In this document: in pieces, positions 17,766-27,128 of the stretch | Position numbering within the stretch: position 1 is the stretch's first letter | How the letters are laid out: each line of letters opens with the position of its first letter | DNA from: Thiosulfativibrio zosterae | Lineage (GTDB): Bacteria; Pseudomonadota; Gammaproteobacteria; Thiomicrospirales; Thiomicrospiraceae | NCBI RefSeq assembly: GCF_011398155.1 | Contig: NZ_AP021888.1 | Location: forward strand, 1,719,501-1,783,500 | DNA length: 64,000 bases | Direction: 5' to 3' | Notes under the pieces: generated by a model | The model's input: only the letters and a program-made list of their open reading frames with translations | What the model was told of the DNA's origin: nothing | Database searches by the model: none | Translations under genes and position numbers: made by a program

Positions 17766-18270
17766 ACTATTTTTTGTAGATGAAATAGTCGGTTATTTAT
17801 GTTATTGGAAAAGAACATAAAACCACTTCGCAGAATAAAAATAATAATTGAAGGCGATCACAAGCCCTCATTAGACAACCTTCGAAGAACCGTCGCAAAA
17901 GAATAGAATTTTTTAAAACATTCACAATCGCAGCCGCCCAAAAGGTAAGGAACATAAGACGATTGATGAGTGATACGGAAAAACGAGTTGTAAACCCGGT
18001 TATGCCCGAACCCGATGCGAAACTATTGAAAGCCCATCATCCGACCATAACCTTGGCTAAGAGCTTAGACGGCACCAAAGTCTAAGCTCGAAAAAAACAA
18101 TGCATATTTGAAACGAATTTAAGCAACCTGACACAGATGACCTTACAGGTTGCATCGCTATGGAAACGCCATAACGAGGCTGCATTAAGACGCCCCACCT
18201 CTGCCTATCCGTCCTTTAAAATCTCTATTCTCAGTGTCGAACTCTTCCCCAAACTTAAAAAGAGAATCGC
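17766..18270 (+). promoter_or_regulatory. Long structured 5' leader of rne
   Basis: The 608 bp between rluC and rne hold no conventional gene. Two perfect hairpins are visible: GAGCTTAGAC with GTCTAAGCTC (18061-18089) and GCAACCTG with CAGGTTGC (18123-18153). Neither has a T run, so they are not terminators. In enterobacteria the rne leader is a cleavage target by which RNase E limits its own synthesis; the same role here is inference from position and structure. Confidence 0.55.
17966..18085 (+). CDS. Possible 39-codon upstream ORF in the rne leader
   Basis: An ATG at 17966 opens a frame of 39 codons beginning MSDTEKRVVNPVMPEPDAK that ends in TAA inside the 3' arm of the first leader hairpin. 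The nearest AAGGA is 16 bases upstream, so the ribosome site is poor. It could be a regulatory uORF or chance; I recognise no family. Confidence 0.25.
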   Translation: MSDTEKRVVNPVMPEPDAKLLKAHHPTITLAKSLDGTKV

Positions 18271-20931
18271 ATGAAAAGAATGCTGATTAACGCTACTCAA
18301 GCCGAAGAAACCCGCATCGCGCTGGTTGACGGCCAGCAGCTCTACGACCTAGATGTCGAAACCCCCCACCACCAAAAGAAAAAAGCCAACATTTACAAAG
18401 GTAAAGTCACGCGCATCGAGCAACACTTAGAAGCCGCTTTTGTAGACTATGGCTCAGATCGACACGGTTTTTTACCCTTCAAAGAACTTGCCGACGAATA
18501 CTATCCTAATGGTCGCATCGACCACAAACTGACCATCAATGAAGTGCTTAAAGAAGGCCAAGAAATCATTGTTCAGGTACAAAAAGAAGAACGCGGAAAC
18601 AAAGGCGCAGCCTTAACCACGCAAATCACTTTGGCCGGTCCTTATGTGGTTATGATGCCAAACAACCCCAAAGCGGGCGGTATTTCTCGTCGTATTGAAG
18701 GCGAAGACCGCAGTGAAACGCGTGATGTTCTGTCAGACCTAGATGTGCCAGAAGGCATGGGCATGATTATCCGTACCGCAGGTGTGGGTAAATCGACTGA
18801 AGAATTGCAATGGGGCGTTAACTACCTTGTGCAACTTTGGGAAGCCATTAAATCAACCGCAGCCGATAAAGCCGCACCGATGTTGATTCACCAAGAATCA
18901 GACATCGTCATTTTGGCGATTCGCGATTACCTGCGCCAAGACATTGGTGAAATCATTATCGACAATATGGAAGTGTTCCATAAAGCGCGTGAATTCATTC
19001 AACATGTTATGCCGCACCAAGTTTATAAAGTGAAACCTTACCAAGACAAGGTGCCTTTATTTACGCGCTTCCAAATTGAATCACAAATTGAAACCGCCTA
19101 TCAGCGCGAAGTCACCTTGCCTTCTGGCGGCGTGATCGTGATTGATATCACCGAAGCCCTAACGGCGATCGACATCAACTCCAGCCGTTCGACCAAAGGT
19201 GGCGACATTGAAGAAACCGCTTTCCACACCAACATGGAAGCGGCTTGCGAAATTGCCCGTCAATTACGCCTGCGTGACTTAGGTGGTTTAGTGGTCATCG
19301 ACTTTATCGATATGCACTCCAACAAACACCAACGAGATGTTGAAAACAAAATGCGTGATGCCGTAAAGTCGGACCGCGCTCGCGTGCAAATCGGCAAAAT
19401 CTCTCGTTTTGGATTGCTAGAAATGTCGCGTCAAAGACTGCGTCCTTCGATTGAAGAATCGACTCAAGTGGTGTGCCCTCGCTGTAAAGGCGTTGGCGTG
19501 ATTCGCGGCGTGGAATCTTTAGGATTGTCTATTCTTCGTTTATTAGAAGAAGAGTCTATGAAAGAGAACACCCGCCGCGTGACTGTACAGTTACCAGTTG
19601 ATGTGGCGACTTTCTTACTCAATGAAAAGCGTAGCCAAATTACGCACATTGAAGATAGACACAAAATGCACATTTTAATCGTACCGAATGAGCATCTTTC
19701 AACGCCACAATATTTGATTGAACGCACACGCATCAATGACGATATTCCTGAAGGCGCAAGCTATGCCATGAAAGAAGTCATTGCCAAAGAAGAATATGCG
19801 TTCTCTGAACCTAAATCTCAACAAAAACAAGAAGAGCCTGCATTGAAAGGCATAGAGCAAATGAGCGCCCCAGCCCCAGTGGCTGTTGCGCAAGTTGCAA
19901 CGCCTAAAAAACCTGGTTTGCTAACTCGCCTCTGGAATGCTTTATTCAGCGCCGCTGAAGAAAAAGAAGCCCAGGTTGAAGAACAGCAAAAAGAAGTGCG
20001 TCGCAACTCTCGCAATAACAACAATCGTAATCGTAACGACCGTAATGATCGCAATCGTCGTCGCAATAACAACCGCAATTCTCAAGAAGGTGACGCCAAC
20101 ACGGATACTGAAGAGAAGGTTGAACGCACCGACCGTAACCGCAATCGTAACGAGCGCCCTGAACGCAATGACGCGCCTCGCAACGATGCTGCAGAAGGCA
20201 ATAGCAATCCTCGTCGTAGTCGTCGTAATCGTAAGCCTCAAACACCTGAAGCCTTAGAAGCTCTGGAACAAGACTTGGAAAACAACAACTCACCTTTAGT
20301 GACAGATGACTCGTCTGAAAAACGCCCTGCTAATGAACGCAATACGCGTTACAACAAGGCAAATGAAGAGAAAGTTGAAGTTGAAGATTCAACAGATGAC
20401 AATCAAGAAGACACCGATGGTGAAGAGGGTGACAAACGCCGTCCAAGACGCCGCAGCCGTTATAACACCCGCAGTTACAATGGTCGTCGTCGCGCACCTG
20501 CTGGCGCTGCAGACTTGTCAATTCACTCAACTATGGAAGAAACAACTGAAACAGTTCCCACTGAAAGTGTTGAATCTACAAATGCAGAGTCGATGACACC
20601 GCCTACCGATGTGATTGCTGAAAAGCCAGAAACGGTGACTCAGGTTGAAACAGCCGAAACCACTGAAACAGTCGAAGCGCCTAAAGAAGCTGAAACTGTG
20701 ACTGAAACGGTTGTTGAAGCGCCTGTTCAAGCAACAGAACCGCAGGTTGTTGAAGTTGCTGTTGCAGAGCCCGTTGCTAAAATGCTTGTTGAATCAACCT
20801 CAGAAGTTTCTGCACCTGCTGAAACCGAGGCTGTTGTTGCAACTGAAGTCACCACGCCAGAGGCACCAATATCAGAAGCGACGCAAACCGTTGCAGAAAC
20901 GTCTGATACAGAAGAAAAGCCAAAAGTTTAA
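18271..20931 (+). CDS. rne: Ribonuclease E
   Basis: An 886-residue endoribonuclease that initiates mRNA decay and processes rRNA and tRNA. The catalytic half has an S1 domain (about 37-120), magnesium ligands D301 in [10 protein letters not shown] and D344 in VVIDFIDM, and the zinc-link C402/C405 in CPRCKGVG. The C-terminal half is disordered: two Arg/Asn-rich patches (about 575-620 and 715-755) likely bind RNA, then an acidic Thr/Glu/Val tail of near-repeats (TETVE and similar) from about 755. The Arg-rich patches bracket low-complexity DNA. Length exceeds RNase G, so RNase E is secure; partner sites for a degradosome cannot be named. Confidence 0.95.
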   Translation: MKRMLINATQAEETRIALVDGQQLYDLDVETPHHQKKKANIYKGKVTRIEQHLEAAFVDYGSDRHGFLPFKELADEYYPNGRIDHKLTINEVLKEGQEIIVQVQKEERGNKGAALTTQITLAGPYVVMMPNNPKAGGISRRIEGEDRSETRDVLSDLDVPEGMGMIIRTAGVGKSTEELQWGVNYLVQLWEAIKSTAADKAAPMLIHQESDIVILAIRDYLRQDIGEIIIDNMEVFHKAREFIQHVMPHQVYKVKPYQDKVPLFTRFQIESQIETAYQREVTLPSGGVIVIDITEALTAIDINSSRSTKGGDIEETAFHTNMEAACEIARQLRLRDLGGLVVIDFIDMHSNKHQRDVENKMRDAVKSDRARVQIGKISRFGLLEMSRQRLRPSIEESTQVVCPRCKGVGVIRGVESLGLSILRLLEEESMKENTRRVTVQLPVDVATFLLNEKRSQITHIEDRHKMHILIVPNEHLSTPQYLIERTRINDDIPEGASYAMKEVIAKEEYAFSEPKSQQKQEEPALKGIEQMSAPAPVAVAQVATPKKPGLLTRLWNALFSAAEEKEAQVEEQQKEVRRNSRNNNNRNRNDRNDRNRRRNNNRNSQEGDANTDTEEKVERTDRNRNRNERPERNDAPRNDAAEGNSNPRRSRRNRKPQTPEALEALEQDLENNNSPLVTDDSSEKRPANERNTRYNKANEEKVEVEDSTDDNQEDTDGEEGDKRRPRRRSRYNTRSYNGRRRAPAGAADLSIHSTMEETTETVPTESVESTNAESMTPPTDVIAEKPETVTQVETAETTETVEAPKEAETVTETVVEAPVQATEPQVVEVAVAEPVAKMLVESTSEVSAPAETEAVVATEVTTPEAPISEATQTVAETSDTEEKPKV

Positions 20932-20945
20932 GCGATTCGTGCGCA

Positions 20946-20974
20946 AACCGCTTTCCTAAAGTTAGCGGTTTTTC
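20946..20974 (+). terminator. Intrinsic terminator of rne
   Basis: AACCGCT (20946-20952) and AGCGGTT (20964-20970) form a stem followed by a short T run. Confidence 0.75.
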
Positions 20975-21004
20975 GAATAAAACCTTAAATTTTGCACAAA
21001 AAAT

Positions 21005-21023
21005 AACCAGGCCTGGCCTGGTT
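21005..21023. repeat. Dispersed palindrome, copy 4, variant with an extra CCTGG
   Basis: AACCAGGCCTGGCCTGGTT: the consensus with a 5-bp duplication of CCTGG in the centre, still an inverted repeat with AACCAGG and CCTGGTT arms. A-rich sequence precedes it and seven T follow, so it can act as a terminator between convergent rne and cysS. Confidence 0.7.
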
Positions 21024-21081
21024 TTTTTGTATCTGGCGTTTGCAAAAGCCTTTTTAGAAACGGCTTTTACAATTGATTCAA

Positions 21082-22452
21082 CTAAGAACGACGCCAGCTT
21101 GTACCCGCAGCCGAATCTAATAATTCAATGCCTTGCGCCAACAACTCATCGCGAATCTCATCTGAGCGTTTAAAGTTTTTGGCTTTTCTAGCCTCCGCTC
21201 TTTCGACAATCAGCGCTTCAATATCCGCATCACTCAAATCCGAATCTGAAGGTTGAGATTTAAAGAAAGCTTGTGGCTCCTGCTGTAATAACCCCACCTG
21301 ATTGGCTAATTGTTTTAGCAAAGCACCTAAAGCGCCATCCTTTTGCTTATTAACCTCTTTAGCCAACTCGAACAACACCGCAAAGGCTTGTGGCGTATTA
21401 AAGTCATCATTCATAGCAGCCATAAAGGTGGCTTCAAATTCTGTGTTTTGCGTTGCTTGCTCAACCAAAACCACACCATCTAAGGCTGAATATAAACGCT
21501 CGACACTTGCCTTGGCGATTTGTAAATTGTCTTGCGAGTAATTCACCGCACTGCGATAGTGGCTTGACAATAAGAAATAACGAATCACTTCGGGATGGTA
21601 GGCTTTTAGCACTTCGCGAATGGTGAAAAAGTTATTGAGTGACTTGGACATTTTTTCATCATCTATGCGAACAAAACCACAGTGCATCCAAGTGTTCACA
21701 TAATGTTCACCCGTGGCACACTCAGATTGCGCGATTTCGTTTTCATGGTGCGGAAATTGCAAATCCATACCGCCACCGTGAATATCAAAATGATTCCCTA
21801 AACATTTAGTCGACATAGCCGAACACTCAATATGCCAACCTGGACGCCCCTGTCCCCAAGGTGATTCCCAAGCCGGTTCGTTTTCTTTTGAGGCTTTCCA
21901 CAATACAAAATCATTGGCATTTTGTTTGGCGGCATTAACCTCAACCCTTGCCCCAGCGGTTAAATCTTCTTGCTGTTTACCCGACAAGCGACCGTAAGAC
22001 GCAAATGAATCCACTTTAAAATACACATCGCCATTGTCAGCCGCATAAGCGTGCCCTTTATCCACCAAGGCTTGAATCATGCTGGAAATTTCGCCAATAT
22101 ATTCGGTCGCTTTAGGTTCTTCATCGGGGCGCAATACATTCAATGCCGTTTCATCAGCGTGCATGGCTTCGATAAAACGACCGGTTAAACTTTGAATGGT
22201 TTCTTGATTTTCAATGGCGCGATTGATGATTTTGTCATCAATATCGGTGATGTTACGCACATATTTAACGTTATAACCCAAGGCTCGCAAATGACGCACC
22301 ACGGTATCAAATACCACCATGACACGGGCATGACCCACATGGCAATAGTCATACACCGTTACCCCGCACACATACAAACCCACTTGATTTTCATGGATGG
22401 GTTTGAAGATTTCTTTTTGACGAGATTCAGTGTTATAAATTTGTAAGGCCAT
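21082..22452 (-). CDS. cysS: Cysteinyl-tRNA synthetase
   Basis: A 456-residue class I synthetase. It shows the zinc ligand Cys in YVCGVTVYD (C29), the HIGH-type [14 protein letters not shown] and the KMSKS loop in [12 protein letters not shown]. It charges tRNA-Cys in the cytoplasm. Length is normal. It converges on rne and is divergent from the periplasmic cyclophilin gene with a 71-bp gap. Confidence 0.96.
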   Translation of the reverse strand: MALQIYNTESRQKEIFKPIHENQVGLYVCGVTVYDYCHVGHARVMVVFDTVVRHLRALGYNVKYVRNITDIDDKIINRAIENQETIQSLTGRFIEAMHADETALNVLRPDEEPKATEYIGEISSMIQALVDKGHAYAADNGDVYFKVDSFASYGRLSGKQQEDLTAGARVEVNAAKQNANDFVLWKASKENEPAWESPWGQGRPGWHIECSAMSTKCLGNHFDIHGGGMDLQFPHHENEIAQSECATGEHYVNTWMHCGFVRIDDEKMSKSLNNFFTIREVLKAYHPEVIRYFLLSSHYRSAVNYSQDNLQIAKASVERLYSALDGVVLVEQATQNTEFEATFMAAMNDDFNTPQAFAVLFELAKEVNKQKDGALGALLKQLANQVGLLQQEPQAFFKSQPSDSDLSDADIEALIVERAEARKAKNFKRSDEIRDELLAQGIELLDSAAGTSWRRS

Positions 22453-22523
22453 TGCGCTACCTGCGATGAATGTTAAAATAGCGCCTATTGTATCAAAACC
22501 AGACCTAAAAATCGGAGCACAAG

Positions 22524-23123
22524 ATGTTAAAAAACCTATTGATCATGTTTCAAACCACCTTACTTTGTCTTGGACTGACTAGCCAAGCCATCGCACAGTC
22601 CGACGAACCGGCAACCGGAAATAATCCGATGGTGCTAATGGAAACCTCAATGGGCAATATTATGATTGAGTTGTATCCAGACAAAGCGCCAGAATCGGTT
22701 AAAAACTTTTTACGCTATGTGAACGAAGGGTTTTATGACGGCACCATCTTTCACCGCGTGATTCCCAACTTTATGGTGCAAGGCGGCGGCTTTAACAAAG
22801 ACATGCAAAAGAAAATGACGCACGCGCCCATCACTAACGAAGCCGATAACGGTTTGCGTAACGAAATTGGCACACTTGCCATGGCTCGCACCAATGACCC
22901 ACAATCAGCCACGGCGCAATTTTTTATTAATGTCGCTCAAAACTCGTTTTTAGACTTTAGAGAAAAAACGCCACGCGCCTGGGGCTATGCAGTTTTTGGT
23001 CGCGTCACCCAAGGCATGAAAGTGGTTAACTCAATTCGAAATGTCAAAACTGGCTTTAAAAATGGCATGGGCGATGTGCCAGTTGACACGGTTGAAATCA
23101 TTAAAGCACGCCAAATTAAATAA
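22524..23123 (+). CDS. Periplasmic peptidyl-prolyl cis-trans isomerase (cyclophilin, PpiA type)
   Basis: A 199-residue cyclophilin with an N-terminal signal peptide (about 1-24, ending SQAIAQ). The fold motifs are [13 protein letters not shown] and the active-site block [17 protein letters not shown]. It speeds proline isomerization of exported proteins. It is immediately followed by a second cyclophilin without a signal; the two share the core and look like a compartment-specialised pair. Confidence 0.9.
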   Translation: MLKNLLIMFQTTLLCLGLTSQAIAQSDEPATGNNPMVLMETSMGNIMIELYPDKAPESVKNFLRYVNEGFYDGTIFHRVIPNFMVQGGGFNKDMQKKMTHAPITNEADNGLRNEIGTLAMARTNDPQSATAQFFINVAQNSFLDFREKTPRAWGYAVFGRVTQGMKVVNSIRNVKTGFKNGMGDVPVDTVEIIKARQIK

Positions 23124-23155
23124 AAGTAATCTAAAAATCAGCAAAAGGAAAAAAC

Positions 23156-23659
23156 ATGACACAAGTTGTATTTACCACCTCCATGGGTGACATCACCATC
23201 GAAGTTGACCACGAAAACGCGCCGATTGGTGCAGAAAACTTCGTACATTACGCCATGGAAGGCTTCTACAACGGCACCATTTTTCACCGTATCATCCAAG
23301 GATTTATGGTGCAAGGCGGCGGTATGCTACCTGGTCTAGAAGACAAAGAGTCTGGCGACCCCATTGAAAATGAAGGCGACAATGGTCTAAAAAATGTGCG
23401 TGGTTCATTGTCTTATGCGCGCACCATGGATCCGCATTCTGCCACCACGCAATTTTTTATGAACTTGGTTGATAATGATTTCCTAGACCACCGCTCCAAA
23501 ACCACTCAAGGTTGGGGCTATGCCGTATTCGGTAAAATTGTTGAGGGTTTAGAAGTGATTGATGAAATGGCAAAAGTCAAAACCACTTCGCGCCGTGGCC
23601 ATCAAGATGTGCCAGTAGATGATATTTTAATCATCAGTACCAAAGTGATTGAAGCCTAA
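23156..23659 (+). CDS. ppiB: Cytoplasmic peptidyl-prolyl cis-trans isomerase B
   Basis: A 167-residue cyclophilin with no signal peptide. It has FHRIIQGFMVQGGG, the catalytic-Arg region SYARTMDPHSATTQFFMN and the conserved Trp in QGWGYAVFG. AAGGAAA lies just before the ATG. It lies 32 bp after the periplasmic paralogue. Adjacent cysS on the other strand recalls the ppiB-cysS neighbourhood of Escherichia coli. Confidence 0.93.
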   Translation: MTQVVFTTSMGDITIEVDHENAPIGAENFVHYAMEGFYNGTIFHRIIQGFMVQGGGMLPGLEDKESGDPIENEGDNGLKNVRGSLSYARTMDPHSATTQFFMNLVDNDFLDHRSKTTQGWGYAVFGKIVEGLEVIDEMAKVKTTSRRGHQDVPVDDILIISTKVIEA

Positions 23660-23699
23660 AACGCAATCCAGTTTGCCTGGCTAAACAAGCATTTTCAAC

Positions 23700-23749
23700 A
23701 AAAAAGCCCCTAAAAATGACCAGGCCTGGTCAGATTTAGGGGCTTTTTT
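23700..23749 (+). terminator. Terminator of ppiB built around the dispersed palindrome
   Basis: GCCCC (23706-23710) and flanking TAAA pair with TTTA plus GGGGC (23739-23743), followed by six T. The palindrome forms the top of the same stem. Confidence 0.85.
23717..23732. repeat. Dispersed palindrome, copy 5 (in the ppiB terminator)
   Basis: TGACCAGGCCTGGTCA, a perfect 16-bp palindrome. Confidence 0.9.
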
Positions 23750-23772
23750 CATTTCAGAACATGGAGAAATCA

Positions 23773-24129
23773 ATGCAAAAAAACCTAACTGAAAGCATTT
23801 TAAAACACCATTTTGAGGCGTTTGACCGTCAAGATTTACCTGATTTACTCAGTGACTATGCAGAAAACGCCCTACTCTTGGTTCACGAAAAGTGCTATCA
23901 AGGGCATACTGAAATTAGCGTTTTTTTTAAAGACTTTATGCAAAATCAATTGGTTGCAGAATCAGACTTTGAATTACAGGTCATGCAAGTGGTCGATAAT
24001 TTAGGCTATATTGTTTGGCGCGCAACCACCCCAACCCAAACATTTGAAATGGCAACAGATACTTTTGTCATTCAAGACGGCAAAATCCAACAACAAACCT
24101 TTGCTCGCTTATTAACCTCCAAAGCATAG
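23773..24129 (+). CDS. NTF2/SnoaL-like small protein
   Basis: A 118-residue protein with the cone-shaped NTF2-like pattern: an N-terminal helix (HHFEAFDRQDLPDLLSDYAE), then strands ending in DTFVIQDGKIQQQTFAR. Such proteins are enzymes of several kinds or small-ligand binders, so no function is assigned. The ATG at 23773 is chosen because GGAG lies six bases upstream; an ATG at 23761 is in frame but lacks a site. It is followed by an inverted-repeat region and converges on glnS. Confidence 0.65.
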   Translation: MQKNLTESILKHHFEAFDRQDLPDLLSDYAENALLLVHEKCYQGHTEISVFFKDFMQNQLVAESDFELQVMQVVDNLGYIVWRATTPTQTFEMATDTFVIQDGKIQQQTFARLLTSKA

Positions 24130-24179
24130 ACTTATCTGGATCTAAAATATCAAAATCTTGATTAACATAAACATCAAGT

Positions 24180-24236
24180 AGGCTAAAGCTTACGCCCCTA
24201 TGGCAAAGAATGTAACGGGGCGAAGGCTTTAGTCCT
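24180..24236. repeat. Imperfect inverted repeat between convergent genes, REP-like
   Basis: AGGCTAAAGCTTACGCCCC (24180-24198) and GGGGCGAAGGCTTTAGTCCT (24217-24236) are nearly complementary and are preceded by GTAG. A smaller hairpin, AGCTG with CAGCT, follows at 24251-24270. There is no T run, so it is not a simple terminator. I see one copy only, so a REP family is a guess. Confidence 0.45.
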
Positions 24237-24276
24237 CTCTTGCAAATATAAGCTGGTGTAGGTTACAGCTAAGAGC

Positions 24277-25941
24277 TTATTGACTCCAAGTATCTCTTAA
24301 ACCAACCGTTTTGTTAAAAACCAAGCCGCTTTCGACATTATCGCGACAGAAATAGCCTTCTCTTTCAAATTGATAGGCCAGTTCTGGTTGTGCATTTGCG
24401 AGGGTTGGTTCTACAAAGCCCTGTTTGATAATGAGTGAATCAGGGTTTAACACGCTTTCAAAGTCTTCTGCTTTACCTGGATTTTCAACGGTGAATAAAC
24501 GATCATACAGTCTAAATTCAGCAGCCACAGCCGTACTGGCTTCCACAAAGTGAATTACACCTTTTACTTTGCGACCATCCGCCGGATTTTTACCGTGGGT
24601 GTCTGGGTCATAGGTGCAGAACACGGTGGTTACCTTGCCATTGGCATCAGTTTCGAAGCGTTCGGCTTTGATGATATAGGCGTTACGCAGACGCACCTCT
24701 TTATCAATGGCCAAACGCTGAAACTTGCCATTGGGCGCAACCGGTTCAAAATCCGCAGCATCAATATACAACTCGCGCCCAAAATGAATTGGGCGTTTGC
24801 CCATGGCTTCGTTTTGCGGATGTACAGGTGCTTCAAGCGTTTCTAGGGTTCCTGGGTGGTTTTCGATAATCAGTTTAATCGGATCAATCACGCCCATGGT
24901 ACGCGGTGCGACCACATTCAAATCATCACGAATGGCGGCTTCTAAAATGCTCATTTCGGTCATACTATCGACTTTTGAAATCCCTATACGCTCGGCAAAA
25001 TCACGCAGCGCCGCTGGCGTATAGCCACGACGACGCATCCCCGAAATAGTAGGCATACGCGGGTCGTTCCAACCAGTCACCAATTTATCGGCAACTAACT
25101 GATGCAATTTGCGTTTTGACATCACGGTATAAGCCAAGTTTAAACGCGAAAATTCGTATTGGTGTGGTCGGTCAGGTTTATTAAAGTCGTTTAGATTGTC
25201 TAATACCCAGTCGTATAAACGGCGATTGTCTTGGAATTCTAAGGTGCACAAAGAATGGGTAATCCCTTCAATGGCATCAGAAATACAATGCGCAAAATCG
25301 TACATGGGATAGATACACCATGCATCGCCTGTTTGGTGATGGTGTTCAAAACGAATACGGTATAGGGCTGGGTCGCGCATACACATAAAGCTTGAGCTCA
25401 TGTCGATTTTGGCGCGCAACACACATTCGCCCTCTTTAAAGCCACCGGCTTTCATTTTGGCAAACAAGGCCAAGTTTTCTTCAACTGAGGTATCACGATA
25501 AGGACTGTCTTTACCGGCTTCGGTCAAAGAACCGCGATAGGCGCGTGTTTCTTCGGCGTTTAAAAAACACACATAGGCTAAGCCTTTTTGAATGAGTTCA
25601 ACCGCATAATCGTGGAACTGTTGAAAGTAGCCAGATGAATAGCGTGGTTCGCCTTGCCATTGAAAGCCTAACCATTTGACATCTTCCATAATGGAATTGA
25701 CAAATTCCATATCCTCTTTGGCAGGATTGGTATCATCAAAACGCAAATTACATTGCCCTTGGTAATCTAAGGCAAGACCAAAGTTTAAACAAATCGACTT
25801 AGCATGACCTATGTGCAAATAGCCATTCGGCTCAGGCGGAAAGCGGGTTTGGATGGCTGTATGCTTGTGTTCTGCCAAATCGGCATCGATGATATTGCGA
25901 ATAAAATTAGTGGGTTTGGTTTCTGACACTGGGTTAGACAT
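24277..25941 (-). CDS. glnS: Glutaminyl-tRNA synthetase
   Basis: A 554-residue class I synthetase. It shows [15 protein letters not shown], the KMSKS-equivalent [11 protein letters not shown] and the C-terminal anticodon-binding beta-barrels of GlnRS. It charges tRNA-Gln directly, so no Gln-tRNA amidation is needed. Length and motifs match Escherichia coli GlnS and not glutamyl-tRNA synthetase. It is divergent from lpxH. Confidence 0.96.
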   Translation of the reverse strand: MSNPVSETKPTNFIRNIIDADLAEHKHTAIQTRFPPEPNGYLHIGHAKSICLNFGLALDYQGQCNLRFDDTNPAKEDMEFVNSIMEDVKWLGFQWQGEPRYSSGYFQQFHDYAVELIQKGLAYVCFLNAEETRAYRGSLTEAGKDSPYRDTSVEENLALFAKMKAGGFKEGECVLRAKIDMSSSFMCMRDPALYRIRFEHHHQTGDAWCIYPMYDFAHCISDAIEGITHSLCTLEFQDNRRLYDWVLDNLNDFNKPDRPHQYEFSRLNLAYTVMSKRKLHQLVADKLVTGWNDPRMPTISGMRRRGYTPAALRDFAERIGISKVDSMTEMSILEAAIRDDLNVVAPRTMGVIDPIKLIIENHPGTLETLEAPVHPQNEAMGKRPIHFGRELYIDAADFEPVAPNGKFQRLAIDKEVRLRNAYIIKAERFETDANGKVTTVFCTYDPDTHGKNPADGRKVKGVIHFVEASTAVAAEFRLYDRLFTVENPGKAEDFESVLNPDSLIIKQGFVEPTLANAQPELAYQFEREGYFCRDNVESGLVFNKTVGLRDTWSQ

Positions 25942-26010
25942 ACCGAAGGGCTCTCAAAAGTCATTAAAAAATTGGCATGAATTATATCATCAATTGGTAC
26001 AATCTTGTTT

Positions 26011-26772
26011 ATGAAACCCAACCCAAACCCCACAAACCGCCCTACCTTTTTGATTGCTGACATCCATTTACAGCCAGATGATGCACACCCCATCAATCAA
26101 GCCTTTCATCAATTTTTGACGACCCATGCCCAACAGGCAGCAGCCTTGTATATTTTGGGGGATTGTTTTGAAATGTGGGTGGGCGATGATGTGGGTTGCA
26201 AGGTTTATGGCAAAACCTTAAGTCTGTTTAAAGAATTAACGGCTAAGGGTTTGCCGATTTATATGATGTTTGGTAATCGCGATTTTTTAATGCGCCAACG
26301 CTTTTGGCAAATTACCGGAATTAGCCATATCAAAGAACCAGGCCTGGTTAAAATTGGCGACTTTTCTGCCCTGATTTGTCATGGCGATGGGTTATGTACT
26401 GATGATATTGAGTTTCAAAAAATGCGCAAAATTTTGCGCCACCCGATTATCACTTGGTTATTTCTGCGGTTGCCGCAAAAAAAACGCATTTCAATAGGTG
26501 AAGGGATGCGCGCTAAATCGCAAAAATATAATTTGAACAAGGCCGAGAACATTATGGATGTCAATCAACAGGCCGTTGAAGCTTTGTTTGATGCGCATCC
26601 TGGCGTTACCCACTTAATTCATGGTCACACCCATCGAGCAGCACATCATACTTATGAACTCAACAGCCAAACTTTTCACCGCTGGGTTTTAGGCGACTGG
26701 CGTCCTGAAATGCAATATCTCAAAATCCAAAATGGTGAAGCCAGTTTGCATAGCTGGTCACCTTTTGGTTAA
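26011..26772 (+). CDS. lpxH: UDP-2,3-diacylglucosamine diphosphatase
   Basis: About 253 residues, a calcineurin-like phosphoesterase of the lipid A pathway that yields lipid X. Metal motifs: ADIHL, GDCFEMWVGDD, GNRDF and HGHTHRAAHH. The ATG at 26011 is preferred to a TTG two codons earlier. A consensus copy of the dispersed palindrome lies inside and encodes Pro-Gly-Leu-Val at a variable surface position. The gene is single, between glnS and a small uncharacterised gene. Confidence 0.92.
   Translation: MKPNPNPTNRPTFLIADIHLQPDDAHPINQAFHQFLTTHAQQAAALYILGDCFEMWVGDDVGCKVYGKTLSLFKELTAKGLPIYMMFGNRDFLMRQRFWQITGISHIKEPGLVKIGDFSALICHGDGLCTDDIEFQKMRKILRHPIITWLFLRLPQKKRISIGEGMRAKSQKYNLNKAENIMDVNQQAVEALFDAHPGVTHLIHGHTHRAAHHTYELNSQTFHRWVLGDWRPEMQYLKIQNGEASLHSWSPFG
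26336..26349. repeat. Dispersed palindrome, copy 6 (in lpxH)
   Basis: AACCAGGCCTGGTT, perfect. In lpxH it is read as CCA GGC CTG GTT (Pro-Gly-Leu-Val), a different frame from holB and pabC. Confidence 0.9.
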
Positions 26773-26776
26773 TATT

Positions 26777-27121
26777 TTAAGCGTCGAGCGTTAAAAACTT
26801 AAAGGTGACAACACCTTCTTCATCCAAGGTAAAACGCACTTTTTCAGACACGCGCCCCGACTCCTGAGTGCCAGAGCAAGTCCAAGCAATATCCCAATCG
26901 TAAGAATAATCGCATCGGTATAGATTGTCTTTGAGATGGGTCACCGCATCAATCTGCAAGCCACCATTGTATTTAGCGGCATCACTGATATGACGCAAAT
27001 CCTGAATCAAGGAGTCTTCTAAAGTGGCTAAATGCTGCGTGAAAACTTTTGCCAAAATCTCTGACATTTCGGGACCTTGTTGAACGGGTGCTTCCACCAA
27101 ACTTTCAAAAATAAATTTCAT
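26777..27121 (-). CDS. Hypothetical protein, unrecognised
   Basis: A 114-residue acidic protein without a signal or membrane segment, beginning MKFIFESLVEAPVQQG. The middle is helical (about 20-50) and the C-terminal half is strand-rich (YRCDYSYDWDIAWTC, VRFTLDEEGVVTFKF). Two Cys lie near 71 and 81. The start at 27121 avoids overlap with the transporter, which ends 7 bp upstream. It probably shares that transcript. I do not recognise the family. Confidence 0.65.
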   Translation of the reverse strand: MKFIFESLVEAPVQQGPEMSEILAKVFTQHLATLEDSLIQDLRHISDAAKYNGGLQIDAVTHLKDNLYRCDYSYDWDIAWTCSGTQESGRVSEKVRFTLDEEGVVTFKFLTLDA

Positions 27122-27128
27122 AGCTTTC

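Noticed and set aside
18061-18153. Intrinsic terminators in the rne leader
   Set aside because: Both hairpins lack a following T run on the plus strand.
19942-20293. Several overlapping reading frames of 60-115 codons on both strands inside rne
   Set aside because: They arise from the Arg/Asn-codon repeats of the RNase E tail, lack ribosome sites and have no family features.
24180-24236. Integron attC-like site
   Set aside because: The expected GTTRRRY core pair is not present and no integrase gene is near.
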